From positions 1-42,732 of the forward strand of contig WQYW01000019.1 of assembly GCA_009781045.1 (NCBI GenBank): a stretch of DNA of 42,732 nt. Direction: 5' to 3'. A model generated the notes under the pieces. It was not told the origin of the DNA, did not search any database, and saw nothing but the letters and a program-made list of their open reading frames with translations. The first letter of the stretch is position 1, and each line of letters opens with the position of its first letter. The translations under genes were made by a program, and so were the position numbers. Source of the DNA: Alphaproteobacteria bacterium (lineage in GTDB: Bacteria; Pseudomonadota; Alphaproteobacteria; Rhizobiales; Xanthobacteraceae). Positions 28,839-38,516 of this stretch are shown in pieces.

Positions 28839-30488
28839 ATGGCGCGCCAGTTCATCTATTTCATGCAAGGTCTGACCAAGAGCTACCCGACCCGCAAAGT
28901 GCTCGATAACATCCATCTCAGCTTTTATCCCGACGCCAAGATCGGGGTGCTGGGTGTCAACGGCTCGGGGAAATCGACGCTGCTCAAAATCATGGCGGGC
29001 CTCGACAGGGAATATAATGGCGAGGCCTGGGTCGCCGAGGGTGCCAGGGTGGGTTATCTCGAGCAGGAACCGCAGCTGGATGCCAGCCTCACGGTGCGTG
29101 AAAACGTCATGCTGGGGGTGGCCAAACAGAAGGCGATCCTCGATCGCTACAATGATCTGGCGGTCAATTATTCCGACGAAACCGCCGACGAAATGACGCG
29201 GCTGCAGGACGAGATCGAAGCCCAGGGCTTGTGGGATCTCGACAGCAAGGTCGATCAGGCCATGGACGCGCTGCGCTGTCCGCCCGACGACGCCGATGTC
29301 ACAAAGCTTTCCGGCGGCGAGCGCCGCCGCGTCGCCTTGTGCCGGCTCCTGCTCGATCAGCCGGATCTGCTTTTGCTCGACGAGCCGACCAACCACCTCG
29401 ATGCCGAGTCGGTCAACTGGCTCGAGGGGCATCTGCGCAAATATCCGGGTGCCATCCTGATCGTCACCCATGACCGTTATTTCCTCGACAACGTCACCGG
29501 CTGGATCCTCGAACTCGATCGCGGTCGCGGCATTCCCTATGAAGGCAACTACTCGTCGTGGCTGGTGCAGAAACAGAAGCGGATGGAGCAGGAGGGTCGC
29601 GAGGAGGCGGCCCACCAGCGCACGCTCGCCCGTGAGCAGGAATGGATCGCGGCCTCGCCGAAGGCACGCCAGGCCAAGTCCAAGGCGCGCTATCAGCGCT
29701 ATGAGGAACTGCTGCGCAAGGCGAGCGAGAAGCAGACCCAGACCGCGCAAATCGTCATCCCTGTGGCCGAGCGGCTCGGTGACAATGTGGTCGACTTCGC
29801 GGGTCTCAGCAAAGGCTTCGGCGAGCGCATGCTGATCGACGATCTGACCTTCAAGCTGCCGCCCGGTGGCATTGTCGGCGTGATTGGTGCCAACGGTGCC
29901 GGCAAGACCACGCTGTTTCGCATGATCACCGGCCAGGAAAAGCCGGATGGCGGTACCATCACCGTCGGCGAAACCGTGCAGCTCGGTTATGTCGACCAGT
30001 CCCGCGACGCGCTCGACGGCTCCAAAACCGTATGGGAGGAGATTTCCGGCGGCAACGAGCTGATCACGCTCGGCCGGCGCGAGGTCAACTCGCGCGGTTA
30101 TTGCTCGGCCTTCAACTTCAAGGGGGCCGATCAGCAGAAGAAGGTCGGCGCGCTTTCGGGCGGCGAGCGCAATCGCGTCCATCTTGCCAAGATGCTGAAA
30201 TCCGGGGCCAATGTGCTGCTGCTCGACGAACCCACCAACGATCTCGACGTCGACACGCTGCGGGCGCTCGAAGAGGCGCTGGAGGATTTTGCCGGTTGCG
30301 CCGTGATCATCAGCCATGACCGCTGGTTCCTCGATCGCATCGCAACCCATATCCTGGCTTTCGAAGGCGACAGCCATGTCGAATGGTTCGAGGGCAACTT
30401 CCAGGACTATGAAAAGGACAAGATGCGGCGCCTCGGGCAGGATTCGGTGATCCCGCATCGTGTCAAGTACAAGAAGCTGACGCGCTGA
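28839..30488 (+). CDS. ettA: Energy-dependent translational throttle protein EttA (ABC-F)
   Basis: A 549-residue cytoplasmic ABC-F ATPase that binds the ribosomal E site and gates the first elongation step. Two ATPase domains are seen: Walker [12 protein letters not shown] and [11 protein letters not shown] with [11 protein letters not shown] in the first; [22 protein letters not shown] and [11 protein letters not shown] in the second. The linker '[20 protein letters not shown]' is the P-site-tRNA-interaction region and the C-terminus 'RVKYKKLTR' is normal for EttA. The ATG at 28839 gives the usual N-terminus [16 protein letters not shown]. Thirty upstream codons are also open but not conserved. 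Confidence 0.95.
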   Translation: MARQFIYFMQGLTKSYPTRKVLDNIHLSFYPDAKIGVLGVNGSGKSTLLKIMAGLDREYNGEAWVAEGARVGYLEQEPQLDASLTVRENVMLGVAKQKAILDRYNDLAVNYSDETADEMTRLQDEIEAQGLWDLDSKVDQAMDALRCPPDDADVTKLSGGERRRVALCRLLLDQPDLLLLDEPTNHLDAESVNWLEGHLRKYPGAILIVTHDRYFLDNVTGWILELDRGRGIPYEGNYSSWLVQKQKRMEQEGREEAAHQRTLAREQEWIAASPKARQAKSKARYQRYEELLRKASEKQTQTAQIVIPVAERLGDNVVDFAGLSKGFGERMLIDDLTFKLPPGGIVGVIGANGAGKTTLFRMITGQEKPDGGTITVGETVQLGYVDQSRDALDGSKTVWEEISGGNELITLGRREVNSRGYCSAFNFKGADQQKKVGALSGGERNRVHLAKMLKSGANVLLLDEPTNDLDVDTLRALEEALEDFAGCAVIISHDRWFLDRIATHILAFEGDSHVEWFEGNFQDYEKDKMRRLGQDSVIPHRVKYKKLTR

Positions 30489-30516
30489 GTGCAATTCGCC
30501 TTGAGTGGAGTTCAAT

Positions 30517-31739
30517 ATGCGTAAGTTCGCCGTTGTTGTGGCGATGCTGGTGGGCGTGCTTGTCGCGGCGCCGGCGCGTGCCGAGGATGCCGCCTTCACC
30601 CGCTTCATCGCCTCGCTGTGGCCGGAGGCCCGGGCCGCGGGCGTGTCGCACGCGACCTTCGAGCGGGAGACCCGCGATCTGGAGCCGGACTATAAACTGC
30701 CGGACCTCATCCTGCCGGACGGCCGCAGACCGGGGCACCATCGCAGCCGGAATTCGTCCAGGTTCCGGCCGACTATATCAGGGAAGCCTCGATTGCCCGG
30801 CTTGCCGGGGAGGGGCGGCGGCTTGCCGGGAAATATCGTTCTGAGCTCAGCCAGATCGAGGCCCGTTTCGGGGTTCCGGGTCCGGTGGTGCTGGCGATCT
30901 GGGGCCGCGAAACCGACTTTGGCCGCTACACTCTGCCTTACGATGCGCTGCGGGTGATGGCCACCCAGGCCTATGTCGGGCGGCGCAAGGACCAGTACCG
31001 CAACGAATTCATTCTGGCGCTGCGGATCCTCGGCCAGGGGGCGGTGACACGCAGGGATATGCGTGCCTCCTGGGCGGGTGCCACCGGACTGACCCAGTTC
31101 CTGCCCTCGGAATATTACAGCCATGGGGTTGATCTCGACGGCGATGGTCGCGTCGATATCTGGCATTCGGTCCCCGACGCACTGGCGTCGGCGGCCCAGC
31201 AGCTGGTCAACAAGGGCTGGCAGCGCGATCTGCGCTGGGCCTATGAGGTACGCCCGCCTGCAAAGATCGACTGCACCATCGCGGTGCCGGAAGTGACGAA
31301 ACCGATCGGGGCGTGGTTGCGGGAGGGCTATGTTCTTGCGCGTCCGCAACAGCTGAGTGCGAACGAGCTGGCGCAACCGGCGTCGCTGCTGCAGCCGGAG
31401 GGCATTTACGGGCCGTCCTTCCTGACCACGAAGAACTACTTCGTGATCAAGGAATATAACTTCTCCGATCTCTATGTGTTGTTCGTCGGCCATCTCAGCG
31501 AGCGCATGACGAGTTCGGCGTCCTTTGTCACGCCGTGGTCGGCCTCAAAGCAGTTGCGCAGCCATGACGTCGAGGCCATGCAGCAGGGGTTGACGCGTCT
31601 GGGTTTCTACAAAGACAAGGTCGACGGCAAGGCCGGGATGCTGACGCGTTCGGCGGTCGGAGCCTTTCAGAAGGCGCGAGGCCTCAAACTCGACTGCTGG
31701 CCGAGCGCGGCGCTCTTGCGCGCGATCGGGGGGAGTTAA
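30517..31739 (+). pseudogene. Lytic murein transglycosylase (MltB/SLT_2 type) with a frameshift
   Basis: The first frame, from the ATG at 30517 (GGAG six bases upstream), has a signal peptide MRKFAVVVAMLVGVLVAAPA and runs to 'LEPDYKLPDLILP' near 30715. The protein then continues in another frame without its own start: 'QPEFVQVPADYIREASIARL', the catalytic Glu in 'LAIWGRETDFGRYTLP' and 'WAGATGLTQFLPSEYYSHG'. A C-terminal peptidoglycan-binding domain (VEAMQQGLTRLGFYKDKVDG) ends at 31739. Joined, it is about 407 residues, the usual size of these periplasmic enzymes. One base missing near 30716-30720 explains the break. It could be a real mutation, programmed slippage or a sequencing error. Confidence 0.85.
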
Positions 31740-31757
31740 AGGGAGCGGGTTTACCAC

Positions 31758-31796
31758 AAATGAAACAGCCGGCCTTGCGGCCGGCTGTTTCATTTT
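31758..31796. terminator. Strong bidirectional terminator
   Basis: A perfect 17-bp stem with a TTGC loop (AAATGAAACAGCCGGCC and its complement), ending in TTTT on the plus strand and starting with A's for the minus strand. It lies between two convergent genes and should end both transcripts. Confidence 0.93.
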
Positions 31797-31827
31797 GACG
31801 CGGGTTCCGTCCGGAACCGGGTTTATG

Positions 31828-32172
31828 TCAACGGCACACACGCACCCTGCGGACACGCCAGCCGTAACCGTCCCAGAAACGCTGGCGCTGCAGGAAGCAG
31901 CCGCCATAGCCGTCGTAGCCGCCATAATAGCCGTCGGCCGCATAGCCCGGTCCATAGCCGTAATAGCGGTTCGGGTAGTAGCCTGGGCCATACGCGTAAC
32001 CGGGTCCGTAATAATAGGGCCTGGCCAGTGCGCCTCCGACAATGGCGCCGCCAAGGACGCCGGCAGCAAAACCTGGTCCAAAGCCGCGCTGGGCACTGGC
32101 CGGTGTTGGCAGGAGCGCTGACGCAGCCACAGTGGCAACTGCCGCGCATGTCAGTAACGTTCTTTTCATCAT
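31828..32172 (-). CDS. Small exported glycine/tyrosine-rich protein
   Basis: A 114-residue protein with a clear signal peptide (MMKRTLLTCAAVATVAASAL ending near PASAQ), a glycine-rich segment 'FAAGVLGGAIVGGALARP' and repeated YGPGY/YYG motifs (residues 52-88). A short basic C-terminus with two cysteines, 'RFWDGYGWRVRRVRVCR', ends it. Such small Gly/Tyr-rich exported proteins are common in Hyphomicrobiales and have no assigned job. AAAGG precedes the ATG by nine bases. Confidence 0.75.
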   Translation of the reverse strand: MMKRTLLTCAAVATVAASALLPTPASAQRGFGPGFAAGVLGGAIVGGALARPYYYGPGYAYGPGYYPNRYYGYGPGYAADGYYGGYDGYGGCFLQRQRFWDGYGWRVRRVRVCR

Positions 32173-32436
32173 GGCTTTGACCTTTCAGAAAAATTGAGAC
32201 AGTAGAGAATTGCCAAGGGGTTAAAATTCCACAGCGCAGTTGAATGAACGATGAACAGAGCGGGCAGATTCGGCGGCTCGCTCAACTGTAATTGTTTAGA
32301 ATGCAGGCGAAATCGGGTGCAGGGAGCGATATGTCATTAATGCGGCTGAAACCACAGATCGCCATCGTTGCCGGGATTTCATTGCCGCGGTTTTTGCGCA
32401 ACCGCCCAAACCCAAAGCGAGTTTCAGGGTGGCGTC

Positions 32437-32913
32437 ATGGCTGATCGCAGCGAATACTGGAGGGTGAGAATCAACCAGTTGCGGATGGCGCAGTTCGTGA
32501 ACTGGGCTGAAGCCGATGCGGTAGCGAAGGATATTGCCCGCGCCAGCACCAGCGATGCGCTGCGCGAGGCTGCCGAGCGCGCGCTGCCGCTGCTGCGTCG
32601 GGCCGTGGCCGAGAGCGACGACCGGGATGTTGCCGCTGCTGCGTTGCGTTGTCTTGGCAGCATCGTCGAGGCGATGAACGGCCAGGCCGCTCCCCGCTTC
32701 GGCCAGCGCAGTGCACCACCGGCGCGCGAGAATCACGAGGACCACGCCCGCAAGGCGCTGGGCTTGCCGCTGGTGGTTCAGTTGAGCCATGCGGATGTCA
32801 ATCAGGCCTACCGCCGCATGGTCAAGATCGTCCATCCCGACCACGGTGGCAGTGAGCAGGCCTTTCTTGAACTCACCGCCGCGCGCGACGCGCTGATTGC
32901 GCGGCACCTGTAG
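32437..32913 (+). CDS. Small protein with a C-terminal J domain
   Basis: A 158-residue cytoplasmic protein. The last 45 residues are a J domain: 'VNQAYRRMVKIVHPDHGGSE' with the HPD tripeptide at 133-135, then 'AFLELTAARDALIARHL'. J domains stimulate the ATPase of DnaK-type chaperones. The N-terminal 100 residues are helical, alanine-rich and unrecognised; they could bind a client. The ATG at 32437 is chosen because upstream residues look non-coding. The C-terminal placement of the J domain rules out DnaJ itself. Confidence 0.78.
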   Translation: MADRSEYWRVRINQLRMAQFVNWAEADAVAKDIARASTSDALREAAERALPLLRRAVAESDDRDVAAAALRCLGSIVEAMNGQAAPRFGQRSAPPARENHEDHARKALGLPLVVQLSHADVNQAYRRMVKIVHPDHGGSEQAFLELTAARDALIARHL

Positions 32914-33483
32914 CCTGGCGCCACCCGCAGCGGTGGTAGGCCTCGACGGGCTTGTGGCGGGAAAGGTCGCAGGTCGAGTGGGTCTGTCCCGGCCGGGCAG
33001 CAGACTCCGGGGAAGTGCCGCTGATTTGGCAGCGGGAACTCTCCAGGGAAGGGTGTCGGGGATGCAGAATTCAGGGGACAGGATTTGAGGCGGCAGGACC
33101 GAAGGGGCAGCGCAGAAGGGGCACCATAGCGCGTTGCCCGGGGGCCGGAGCCACCCGATCAATGGCGCCAGCCACCCCAGCCGAAAACCGGCGATTCGCG
33201 GCACCATGGATGCGCCGTGAAACCGTCAGCCCGGCACTGACAGGGGAGCGTTGAGCCGGATTGCCAGCGACAGTCAGAGTTCAATCGGACCAACGGGTTG
33301 CACCTGGCGGATGGCGCCCCCTCACGGGTGCTGCGCACAGGCCGATCAGGCCCGCAAGGGCATCGCCTGGCATCGCGGCATTCATGGCTGAGCTTGAGGG
33401 ATGCGCATAACTTCGCCTCACCTGCCTATTATTGCCACATTTGATGCACTTGATGGCGGGCTCAAATCTCAGGAGGCGCGCCC
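32914..33483. other. Gene-poor stretch, 570 bases
   Basis: Only low-quality open frames. No repeat or RNA feature recognised. Confidence 0.4.
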
Positions 33484-33918
33484 ATGAAGCAGTCGTGGTT
33501 TATGCCCGCAATTCTGCTGGCGCTGGTGATGTGTTGCGGCGTGGTGTCTTCGGCCCGCGCGGACAGCGGCTTCGTAAGCCTCACAATCTATAAGGCGGGC
33601 TGGTTCATCGGTGGTTCCGGGGGCAGCGGTGTGCTGAAATTCCGCGGTCACAGCTACCGGCTTGGGGTCGGCGGCATTGATTACGGCCTGGTGTTCGGCG
33701 GATCAAGGACGGTGCTGCGGGGCCGGGTTTCCAATATTCACCGGCCCTCGGATGTTGCCGGGGTTTATGGTGCGGCGGGAGCGGGCCTTGCGATCGGCGG
33801 CGGAGCCCGGGCAATCGTGCTGTCCAATCCCAGGGGAGCGGTGCTGGAATTGTCAGGGGTCCAGGTCGGCCTGATGGCCAACGCCGATCTCAGCGGTCTG
33901 GCGATCACCATGAAATAG
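33484..33918 (+). CDS. Conserved exported protein, domain not recognised
   Basis: A 144-residue protein with an AGGAGG ribosome-binding site and a signal peptide ending near 'SSARA' (residue 27). The mature part is glycine-rich and probably all beta: 'GFVSLTIYKAGWFIGGSGGS', 'YRLGVGGIDYGLVFGGSRT', 'RPSDVAGVYGAAGAGLAIGG' and 'VQVGLMANADLSGLAITMK'. It resembles hypothetical exported proteins found in many alphaproteobacteria; I cannot name the family. It is predicted to be periplasmic. Confidence 0.75.
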   Translation: MKQSWFMPAILLALVMCCGVVSSARADSGFVSLTIYKAGWFIGGSGGSGVLKFRGHSYRLGVGGIDYGLVFGGSRTVLRGRVSNIHRPSDVAGVYGAAGAGLAIGGGARAIVLSNPRGAVLELSGVQVGLMANADLSGLAITMK

Positions 33919-34297
33919 CGGGGCGTGCATTTGGGGGGCGGGAGTGCTGCCATGGTGGTCGAAGGCGGAAACAGGCGGCTGCCGTCCAAACGGTGGCCCG
34001 CCGCGAGAGCGGCCAGCTGGATGGTCTGAGGGCGGAGTTTTCCGCCAGGTGGGTGCGTTTTGTGGACCTGCCCTCGGTCGCTTGTGATAAGGCCAAACCC
34101 GGGGACTGCTGCGTGCGCGGCCGCGCCGGGCCGATGTTGGCAAAGCTGTTCGGGCACAGAAGAGGCGGGTTCGATTGGCGGGGTCGATCGCGAGCGGACT
34201 GGCGGTTGCCCGGGTCCACATGGGCCGGGCGCGCCACGAAGGATGCCTTGCCCGAGCGCCGATTGCCGTCGCTCAGGTGGCATTCGAGGAGACAACA
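33919..34297. other. Intergenic stretch before the HNH pseudogene
   Basis: No supported gene or element in these 380 bases. Confidence 0.4.
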
Positions 34298-34908
34298 ATG
34301 TTGGAATCCTGCCCTGCGCTGGTGCTGAGTGCGGATTTTCAGCCTCTGTCCTGTTTTCCGCTGTCCCTGTTCACCTGGGAGGACACGGCGGATGCCGTGG
34401 TCAGAGGCTGCCATAACGTTGTCGCGGAATAGGATGTGGAAATCCGCAGTCCATCGACCGCAATCCTTGATCTCGTGAGGCTCGACACCGATCAATTATG
34501 GCGTCCCGGTGATTGAGGGCCAACCGGAACTTGCCATCGGTGATCGCGTGTGCCGCGATTTCGTGCGGCCAACGATACGGGCCGCCTTCACGCGCTTCAA
34601 CGTCTTTCTGCGCGATCGCTTTCGCTGCCAGCGGCGAACTCACCTTCGATCACGTCATCCCGCGGGCCGATGGCGGCCAGACCTGCTGGACCAGCATCGT
34701 CTCAGCCTGCGGTCCGTGCAACGGACGCAAGGACCGGTCCCGTGCCAGACCCCTGCGGGCACCGTTCGAGCCCACCCAATATGATCTGCGGGCGGCCCGG
34801 AGACTGTTCCCACCGAATTTCATGCACGAGACCTGGGTCGATTTTCTCTGCCGGGACAGCGAACTCGAGCAGGAACCGCCCGGCGGTGTCACTGCCGCAG
34901 GCGCGCGC
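34298..34908 (+). pseudogene. HNH endonuclease gene, broken
   Basis: Parts of one HNH endonuclease are spread over three frames. It starts 'MLESCPALVLSADFQPLSCF' at 34298, meets a TAG at 34430-34432 where a tyrosine codon is expected, and continues 'DVEIRSPSTAI'. After an insertion of about 110 bases comes 'FTRFNVFLRDRFRCQ' in a second frame, then 'GELTFDHVIPRADGGQTCWT' with 'SACGPCNGRKDR' in a third frame, ending near 'FMHETWVDFL'. The HNH motif and one CxxC are recognisable, but the gene cannot give one protein. Length would be about 185 residues when intact, as in the family. Confidence 0.82.
34502..34530. repeat. 29-bp dispersed repeat, copy 2, inside the HNH pseudogene
   Basis: Matches 26269-26297 in 28 of 29 positions. 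It lies within the roughly 110-base stretch (about 34460-34580) that interrupts the HNH reading frame, so this stretch may be a small inserted element. Confidence 0.65.
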
Positions 34909-35175
34909 TGGCGGACTTTCCCGGCAAGGCCGGGAAACGCCAGTGGCTTTGTGTGCTGGCTGGGATCAGGGCCGTTGTCGTTTATCGACCATGTTGCAAG
35001 TGGCATGAGAGACCTTGATCTGGCGCAAGTGGGTTTGTCGCGGCCAGCCAAAGACGCGCGGGAAGAAGAGCGGCTTTCATCAACCGTTCATCTCAATACG
35101 ATTATTTCCTGGCCCGGCCCAACTTGGCAGACTCTCGGCAAATTCCCGGCAACCCCTGGCTCTGAGGAGATCTTT

Positions 35176-35802
35176 ATGCGTGTGGTGTTTCGTCTGTTGC
35201 GGTCTGGCGGGCTGGTAGTGGCGATTTCCATGGCCGCCTGCGGTGTCGTGCTGGCTCAGGCATCGCCACCACCACAAGCGGCAGCGAAGCAGGGCACGCC
35301 CACGCAGGCAACGCCGAAAGAGCAGGCCGCGCCGAACGATACGGCAGCAGAATCGCCGGAGGTGAAGCAGATCGCGCTCACTGAAAAGCAGATCGAAGGC
35401 GTGATCAGTGCGCAGAAGGAAGTCGACGGCATCACCGACAAGCTGGAGGACAACGCGGAGCCGGACGCGAAAATGATCGCGGCACTCGACGCCGCAGTCA
35501 AGAAATACGGTTTCGCCAGCTATGACGAATACAGCGACGTGGTCGACAACATCAACCTGGTGCTCGGCGGTGTTGATGCCGTGACCAGGAAATATGTCGG
35601 GCCGGAGGCCGTCATCAAGGCCCAGATTGCGGCCGTCGAGGGCGACACGAAATTGCCTGCGAAGGACAAGAAGGCGGCGCTCGACGAGCTGAACCAGGTG
35701 CTGAAGGTCCCGCCGCCAGCGATCACCAACGGCGCCAACATCGATCTGGTGATGAAATATTACGACAAGCTGATCAGCACTTTCGACGATGAGCAGGACT
35801 GA
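35176..35802 (+). CDS. Exported protein with a proline/alanine-rich linker, unknown function
   Basis: A 208-residue protein starting at an ATG with GAGGAG six bases upstream. A signal peptide covers about residues 1-27 ('GLVVAISMAACGVVLAQA'). A low-complexity P/A/Q-rich linker (28-60) leads to a helical domain: 'IALTEKQIEGVISAQKEVDG', 'VKKYGFASYDEYSDVVDNIN' and 'LPAKDKKAALDELNQVLKVP'. Similar helical periplasmic proteins with the 'LT.kqie..i.a..d' start occur widely in rhizobia. A longer frame reaches back to 34513, but it is the HNH remnant, not part of this gene. Confidence 0.8.
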   Translation: MRVVFRLLRSGGLVVAISMAACGVVLAQASPPPQAAAKQGTPTQATPKEQAAPNDTAAESPEVKQIALTEKQIEGVISAQKEVDGITDKLEDNAEPDAKMIAALDAAVKKYGFASYDEYSDVVDNINLVLGGVDAVTRKYVGPEAVIKAQIAAVEGDTKLPAKDKKAALDELNQVLKVPPPAITNGANIDLVMKYYDKLISTFDDEQD

Positions 35803-35833
35803 CTTGGGCGGCCGGGTCAGAGCTGCCCATGCG

Positions 35834-35862
35834 GGGCCCCGGGACCTCAAATCCCGGGGCCC
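35834..35862 (+). terminator. GC-rich hairpin after the 35176-35802 gene
   Basis: A perfect 11-bp stem GGGCCCCGGGA/TCCCGGGGCCC with a 7-base loop, 31 bases after the stop. No T-run follows, so it may act as a weak terminator or protect the message end. Confidence 0.55.
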
Positions 35863-36157
35863 TGTCGAGGCGGTGACGACGTCCTGAAATTGCGTGAACT
35901 GGCAGGAGTCTGGAGCGGGGACCGGGCAGGGCAAGGCTGGGGGGCAGACACAGCCTCATCCGGGTACGGATGAAGGTGTGCCGGGGATACGAAATCATCC
36001 CTGACAGGCTGCATGGCGCGATCGCGATTCCCCCGCTTCAGCGCAGAAATTTTTTCCAGCGCGCGGCTTGAGGCCGAAGACAGGTGCCCTGCCGCCGCAC
36101 GCGTTCTGTGAATGCAGAACCCGCGCGGCAAAGGAGGCGGGGACGGGCAAGGGGGGG
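35863..36157. other. Intergenic stretch between convergent genes
   Basis: No gene or repeat seen in this stretch between the ends of two convergent genes. Confidence 0.4.
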
Positions 36158-37006
36158 TCAGTTCTCTGCCGCGATGATCCTCTGACGCTGTGTGCCCAGT
36201 CCCTCGACACCGAGCGTGACCACGTCGCCGACATTGAGGAAGGTGGGCGGCTTCATTCCCCAGCCGACTCCGGGCGGGGTGCCGGTGCTGATGATGTCGC
36301 CGGGCAGAAGCGTCATGAATTCCGAGACATAAGAGATGCATCGGGCGATCGAAAAGATCATGGTCGCGGTCGATCCGGTCTGGCGGCGCTGGCCGTTGAC
36401 ATCAAGCCACATCGAAAGCTTCTGCGGATCGGCGATTTCGTCGGGCGTGACCAGCCATGGTCCAAGCGGGCCGAAGGTGTCGTGGGACTTGCCTTTGGTC
36501 CACTGACCGCCGCGCTGAGACTGGAAACTGCGTTCGGATACGTCGTTGCAGATGCAGAAACCGGCAACATGGCTGAGCGCCGCTGCCTCTTCGACATATT
36601 TGGCTCTGGTTCCAATCACCACCGCCACCTCGACCTCCCAGTCGAGCTGGGTGGCGCCGCGTGGGTGCTCGACGTCGTCGTTGGGGCCACAAAGGGCGGT
36701 GTTGGCTTTGAGGAAAACGATCGGCTCGCGTGGGATAGCCATCCCGGATTCCCGGGCATGGTCGGCGAAATTCAGTCCGATGGCGACGAATTTGGAGATT
36801 CCGGTGATGGGCGCGCCGAGGCGCGGGTTGCCGCTGACGAGGGGCAGGGAAAGCGGATCAAGGGCTGCAATTCGCTGCAGGGATTGTGGCGCGCAGGCGG
36901 CGGCATCGATGTCGCAGAGATGCGCCGCCAGGTCGCGCAAATGGCCGGATGGATCGATCAGGCCGGGTTTTTCCGCCCCCTTCTCGCCGTAACGAACAAG
37001 CTTCAT
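36158..37006 (-). CDS. Fumarylacetoacetate hydrolase-family enzyme
   Basis: A 282-residue enzyme of the FAH fold, which hydrolyses, isomerises or lyases 2-oxo acids with a divalent metal. Core motifs are 'FVAIGLNFADHARESGM', 'FLKANTALCGPNDDVEHP', the metal-binding 'LDWEVEVAVVIG', 'GFCICNDVSERSFQ' and 'GDIISTGTPPGVGWGMKP'. The single-domain form with an N-terminal 'MKLVRYGEKGAEKPGLID' is like ureidoglycolate lyase or 2-hydroxyhepta-2,4-diene-1,7-dioate isomerase annotations; the substrate cannot be told from sequence. The ATG at 37006 has GGGGAG seven bases before it. It stands alone. Confidence 0.9.
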   Translation of the reverse strand: MKLVRYGEKGAEKPGLIDPSGHLRDLAAHLCDIDAAACAPQSLQRIAALDPLSLPLVSGNPRLGAPITGISKFVAIGLNFADHARESGMAIPREPIVFLKANTALCGPNDDVEHPRGATQLDWEVEVAVVIGTRAKYVEEAAALSHVAGFCICNDVSERSFQSQRGGQWTKGKSHDTFGPLGPWLVTPDEIADPQKLSMWLDVNGQRRQTGSTATMIFSIARCISYVSEFMTLLPGDIISTGTPPGVGWGMKPPTFLNVGDVVTLGVEGLGTQRQRIIAAEN

Positions 37007-37740
37007 CGATATCTCCCCGATCAAAACAGGAGGGGGCGCTGCAGGCGCCCGCCTGTATTTGGGCTTCGCACGTCATATAGGAGCCTCGCACGGGCCTCGG
37101 TAGTGCGGCAAAAGGATGCCGGGCCTGCCGCGAAAACGGAATTGCGGCACAATTGGCGCCGGACCGTCTGGAATCGCTGTGCAAGGGAGCGCAAGGAAGC
37201 GCAAGCCTGGCCGGGCGCGCAGGCGGCGACCAACGCGGCAGGGCGAGGAGAACTTCCGTCATTTCCCAATGTGCGGATCTGCACCCCTTCGCCTGGGGGC
37301 TCTCGTGGCGGCGGGGGCACCGGGAAGGGCAGGGGACACGTCCGCAATTTCGCCGCGTTCGAAAAGGCGAAAACGTGGAAGAAAGAGGGCGGTCCCTGGG
37401 CGGAGGGGGAGGCGGGGTGGCGCGGACTGCGACCTTAACGTGTAGATGGGAGTGCTGTGAGCGGCCGGGAATGGTTGTGTGCACTCCTTTGAGCGAATCT
37501 CCGCAACCGTTGAGTGTGTACTGTCATTCGCGCAGCAAAAGCCGGAGAGCGTGCATCTGTGAAGTTCAGGCGAAACATCGCGAGGGTCCTGCTCCGTTGA
37601 GCTGTCCGCCTGCGCGGCAGGAATCGAAAATTCCTGCAGTCGGTCAAAGATCCGGCGCAATTGTGCATCAGGTTTACGCTTCTGCACCGAAGTGATGAAG
37701 TGCTCTTTACAGCCGGGCTTTGACGATGCGAAGGACGGAG
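37007..37740. other. Gene-poor stretch, 0.7 kb
   Basis: Only arginine-rich open frames that mirror each other on both strands. No feature supported. Confidence 0.4.
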
Positions 37741-37749
37741 ATGGTGGCG

Positions 37750-37977
37750 ATGTCGCAAAACGATTATGCGTCGGAGGAGAGTTCCGGATTGTACTTTTTG
37801 AAAGATCGCAACCAGATCGTCATTCAACAGCAGCACGGGATCACGTTCTTCCCGGAGGGTCCGTCAGGTGCGGTGACCGAAAGGTCGCCTCCGTGTCCGG
37901 CAGGTGCCCGATCGAGGGGGGGCCCGTGCAGCAGGTGGCAGCGAATGGAGCGGTGCATTTCCACATGGGATGAATGA
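37750..37977 (+). CDS. Short hypothetical protein, possibly frameshifted
   Basis: A frame starting MSQNDYASEESSGLYFLKDR then 'NQIVIQQQHGITFFPEGPSG'. GGAG lies nine bases upstream. The first 40 residues are protein-like and less GC-rich; after about 37860 the frame becomes Arg/Cys/Ser-rich, while another frame reads 'GRCPIEGGPVQQVAANGAVH' and ends FHMG at about 37973. This suggests one indel in a small gene of about 75 residues. No domain is recognised. Confidence 0.35.
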   Translation: MSQNDYASEESSGLYFLKDRNQIVIQQQHGITFFPEGPSGAVTERSPPCPAGARSRGGPCSRWQRMERCISTWDE

Positions 37978-38030
37978 CGAAGTTCCCGCCACGGATGCCT
38001 CGCAGTTGACTGTGAAGGAGAGACGGAAAA

Positions 38031-38345
38031 ATGGTCGATCACACACATTTTCTCCTCGGCGAAGACGCCCGCAATATTGTCCTCGTCAGGTGGAAAGGGA
38101 CGAAAGACATCGTCCTGATACACACACTGAACGGTAATACAGCCTGTATCGTCAACAATCCGAAATGCCCGGAGACCCGCAGAATGATTTCAATTCTGAA
38201 AGAGCGGGGCGCTCGTGTGGTGTCCTCCGATGAAATTGGAAGCGGCAACGCAGCCTTGTGCAGGGATGGTGGCAGGCTCCCTGAACCGCGGAGGATTGCA
38301 GCGAAGGTGGAGGTGCCCCGGCGCAGGCGCAGGCGGGCGGCCTGA
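38031..38345 (+). CDS. Hypothetical protein next to the MmeI-like enzyme
   Basis: A 104-residue frame with GGAGAG about ten bases upstream. The N-terminal 70 residues are protein-like: 'HTHFLLGEDARNIVLVRWKG', 'TKDIVLIHTLNGNTACIVNN' and 'PETRRMISILKERGARVVSS', suggesting a small alpha/beta protein. The last 30 residues are arginine-rich and may be read through a decayed end. I do not recognise the family. It converges on the restriction-modification gene. Confidence 0.45.
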   Translation: MVDHTHFLLGEDARNIVLVRWKGTKDIVLIHTLNGNTACIVNNPKCPETRRMISILKERGARVVSSDEIGSGNAALCRDGGRLPEPRRIAAKVEVPRRRRRRAA

Positions 38346-38516
38346 ACATCCGTCAGGTGCCGCGCGGTACAGGCGGGCAGCGGGGAAGAATGCAGCTCTT
38401 CCCCGACGGGTGCGCGAATGATGAAGGATGAACCCGAAAAATGGGCCTCCCAGGCCGAGTTCGGTTGGCCCTTCGCCATCCCGCACCAGGGCGCATGCTC
38501 ACCGCGAACAGGTCTG

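Noticed and set aside
28662..30608. Long open frame on the minus strand
   Set aside because: It is the antisense shadow of ettA, whose plus-strand frame has all ABC-F motifs.
34513..35802. Single 429-residue protein
   Set aside because: It joins the third-frame piece of the HNH pseudogene to a separate exported protein that has its own ribosome-binding site and signal peptide at 35176.
36068..37438. 456-residue plus-strand protein
   Set aside because: Antisense to the FAH-family gene and then runs into Arg/Gly-rich non-coding sequence.
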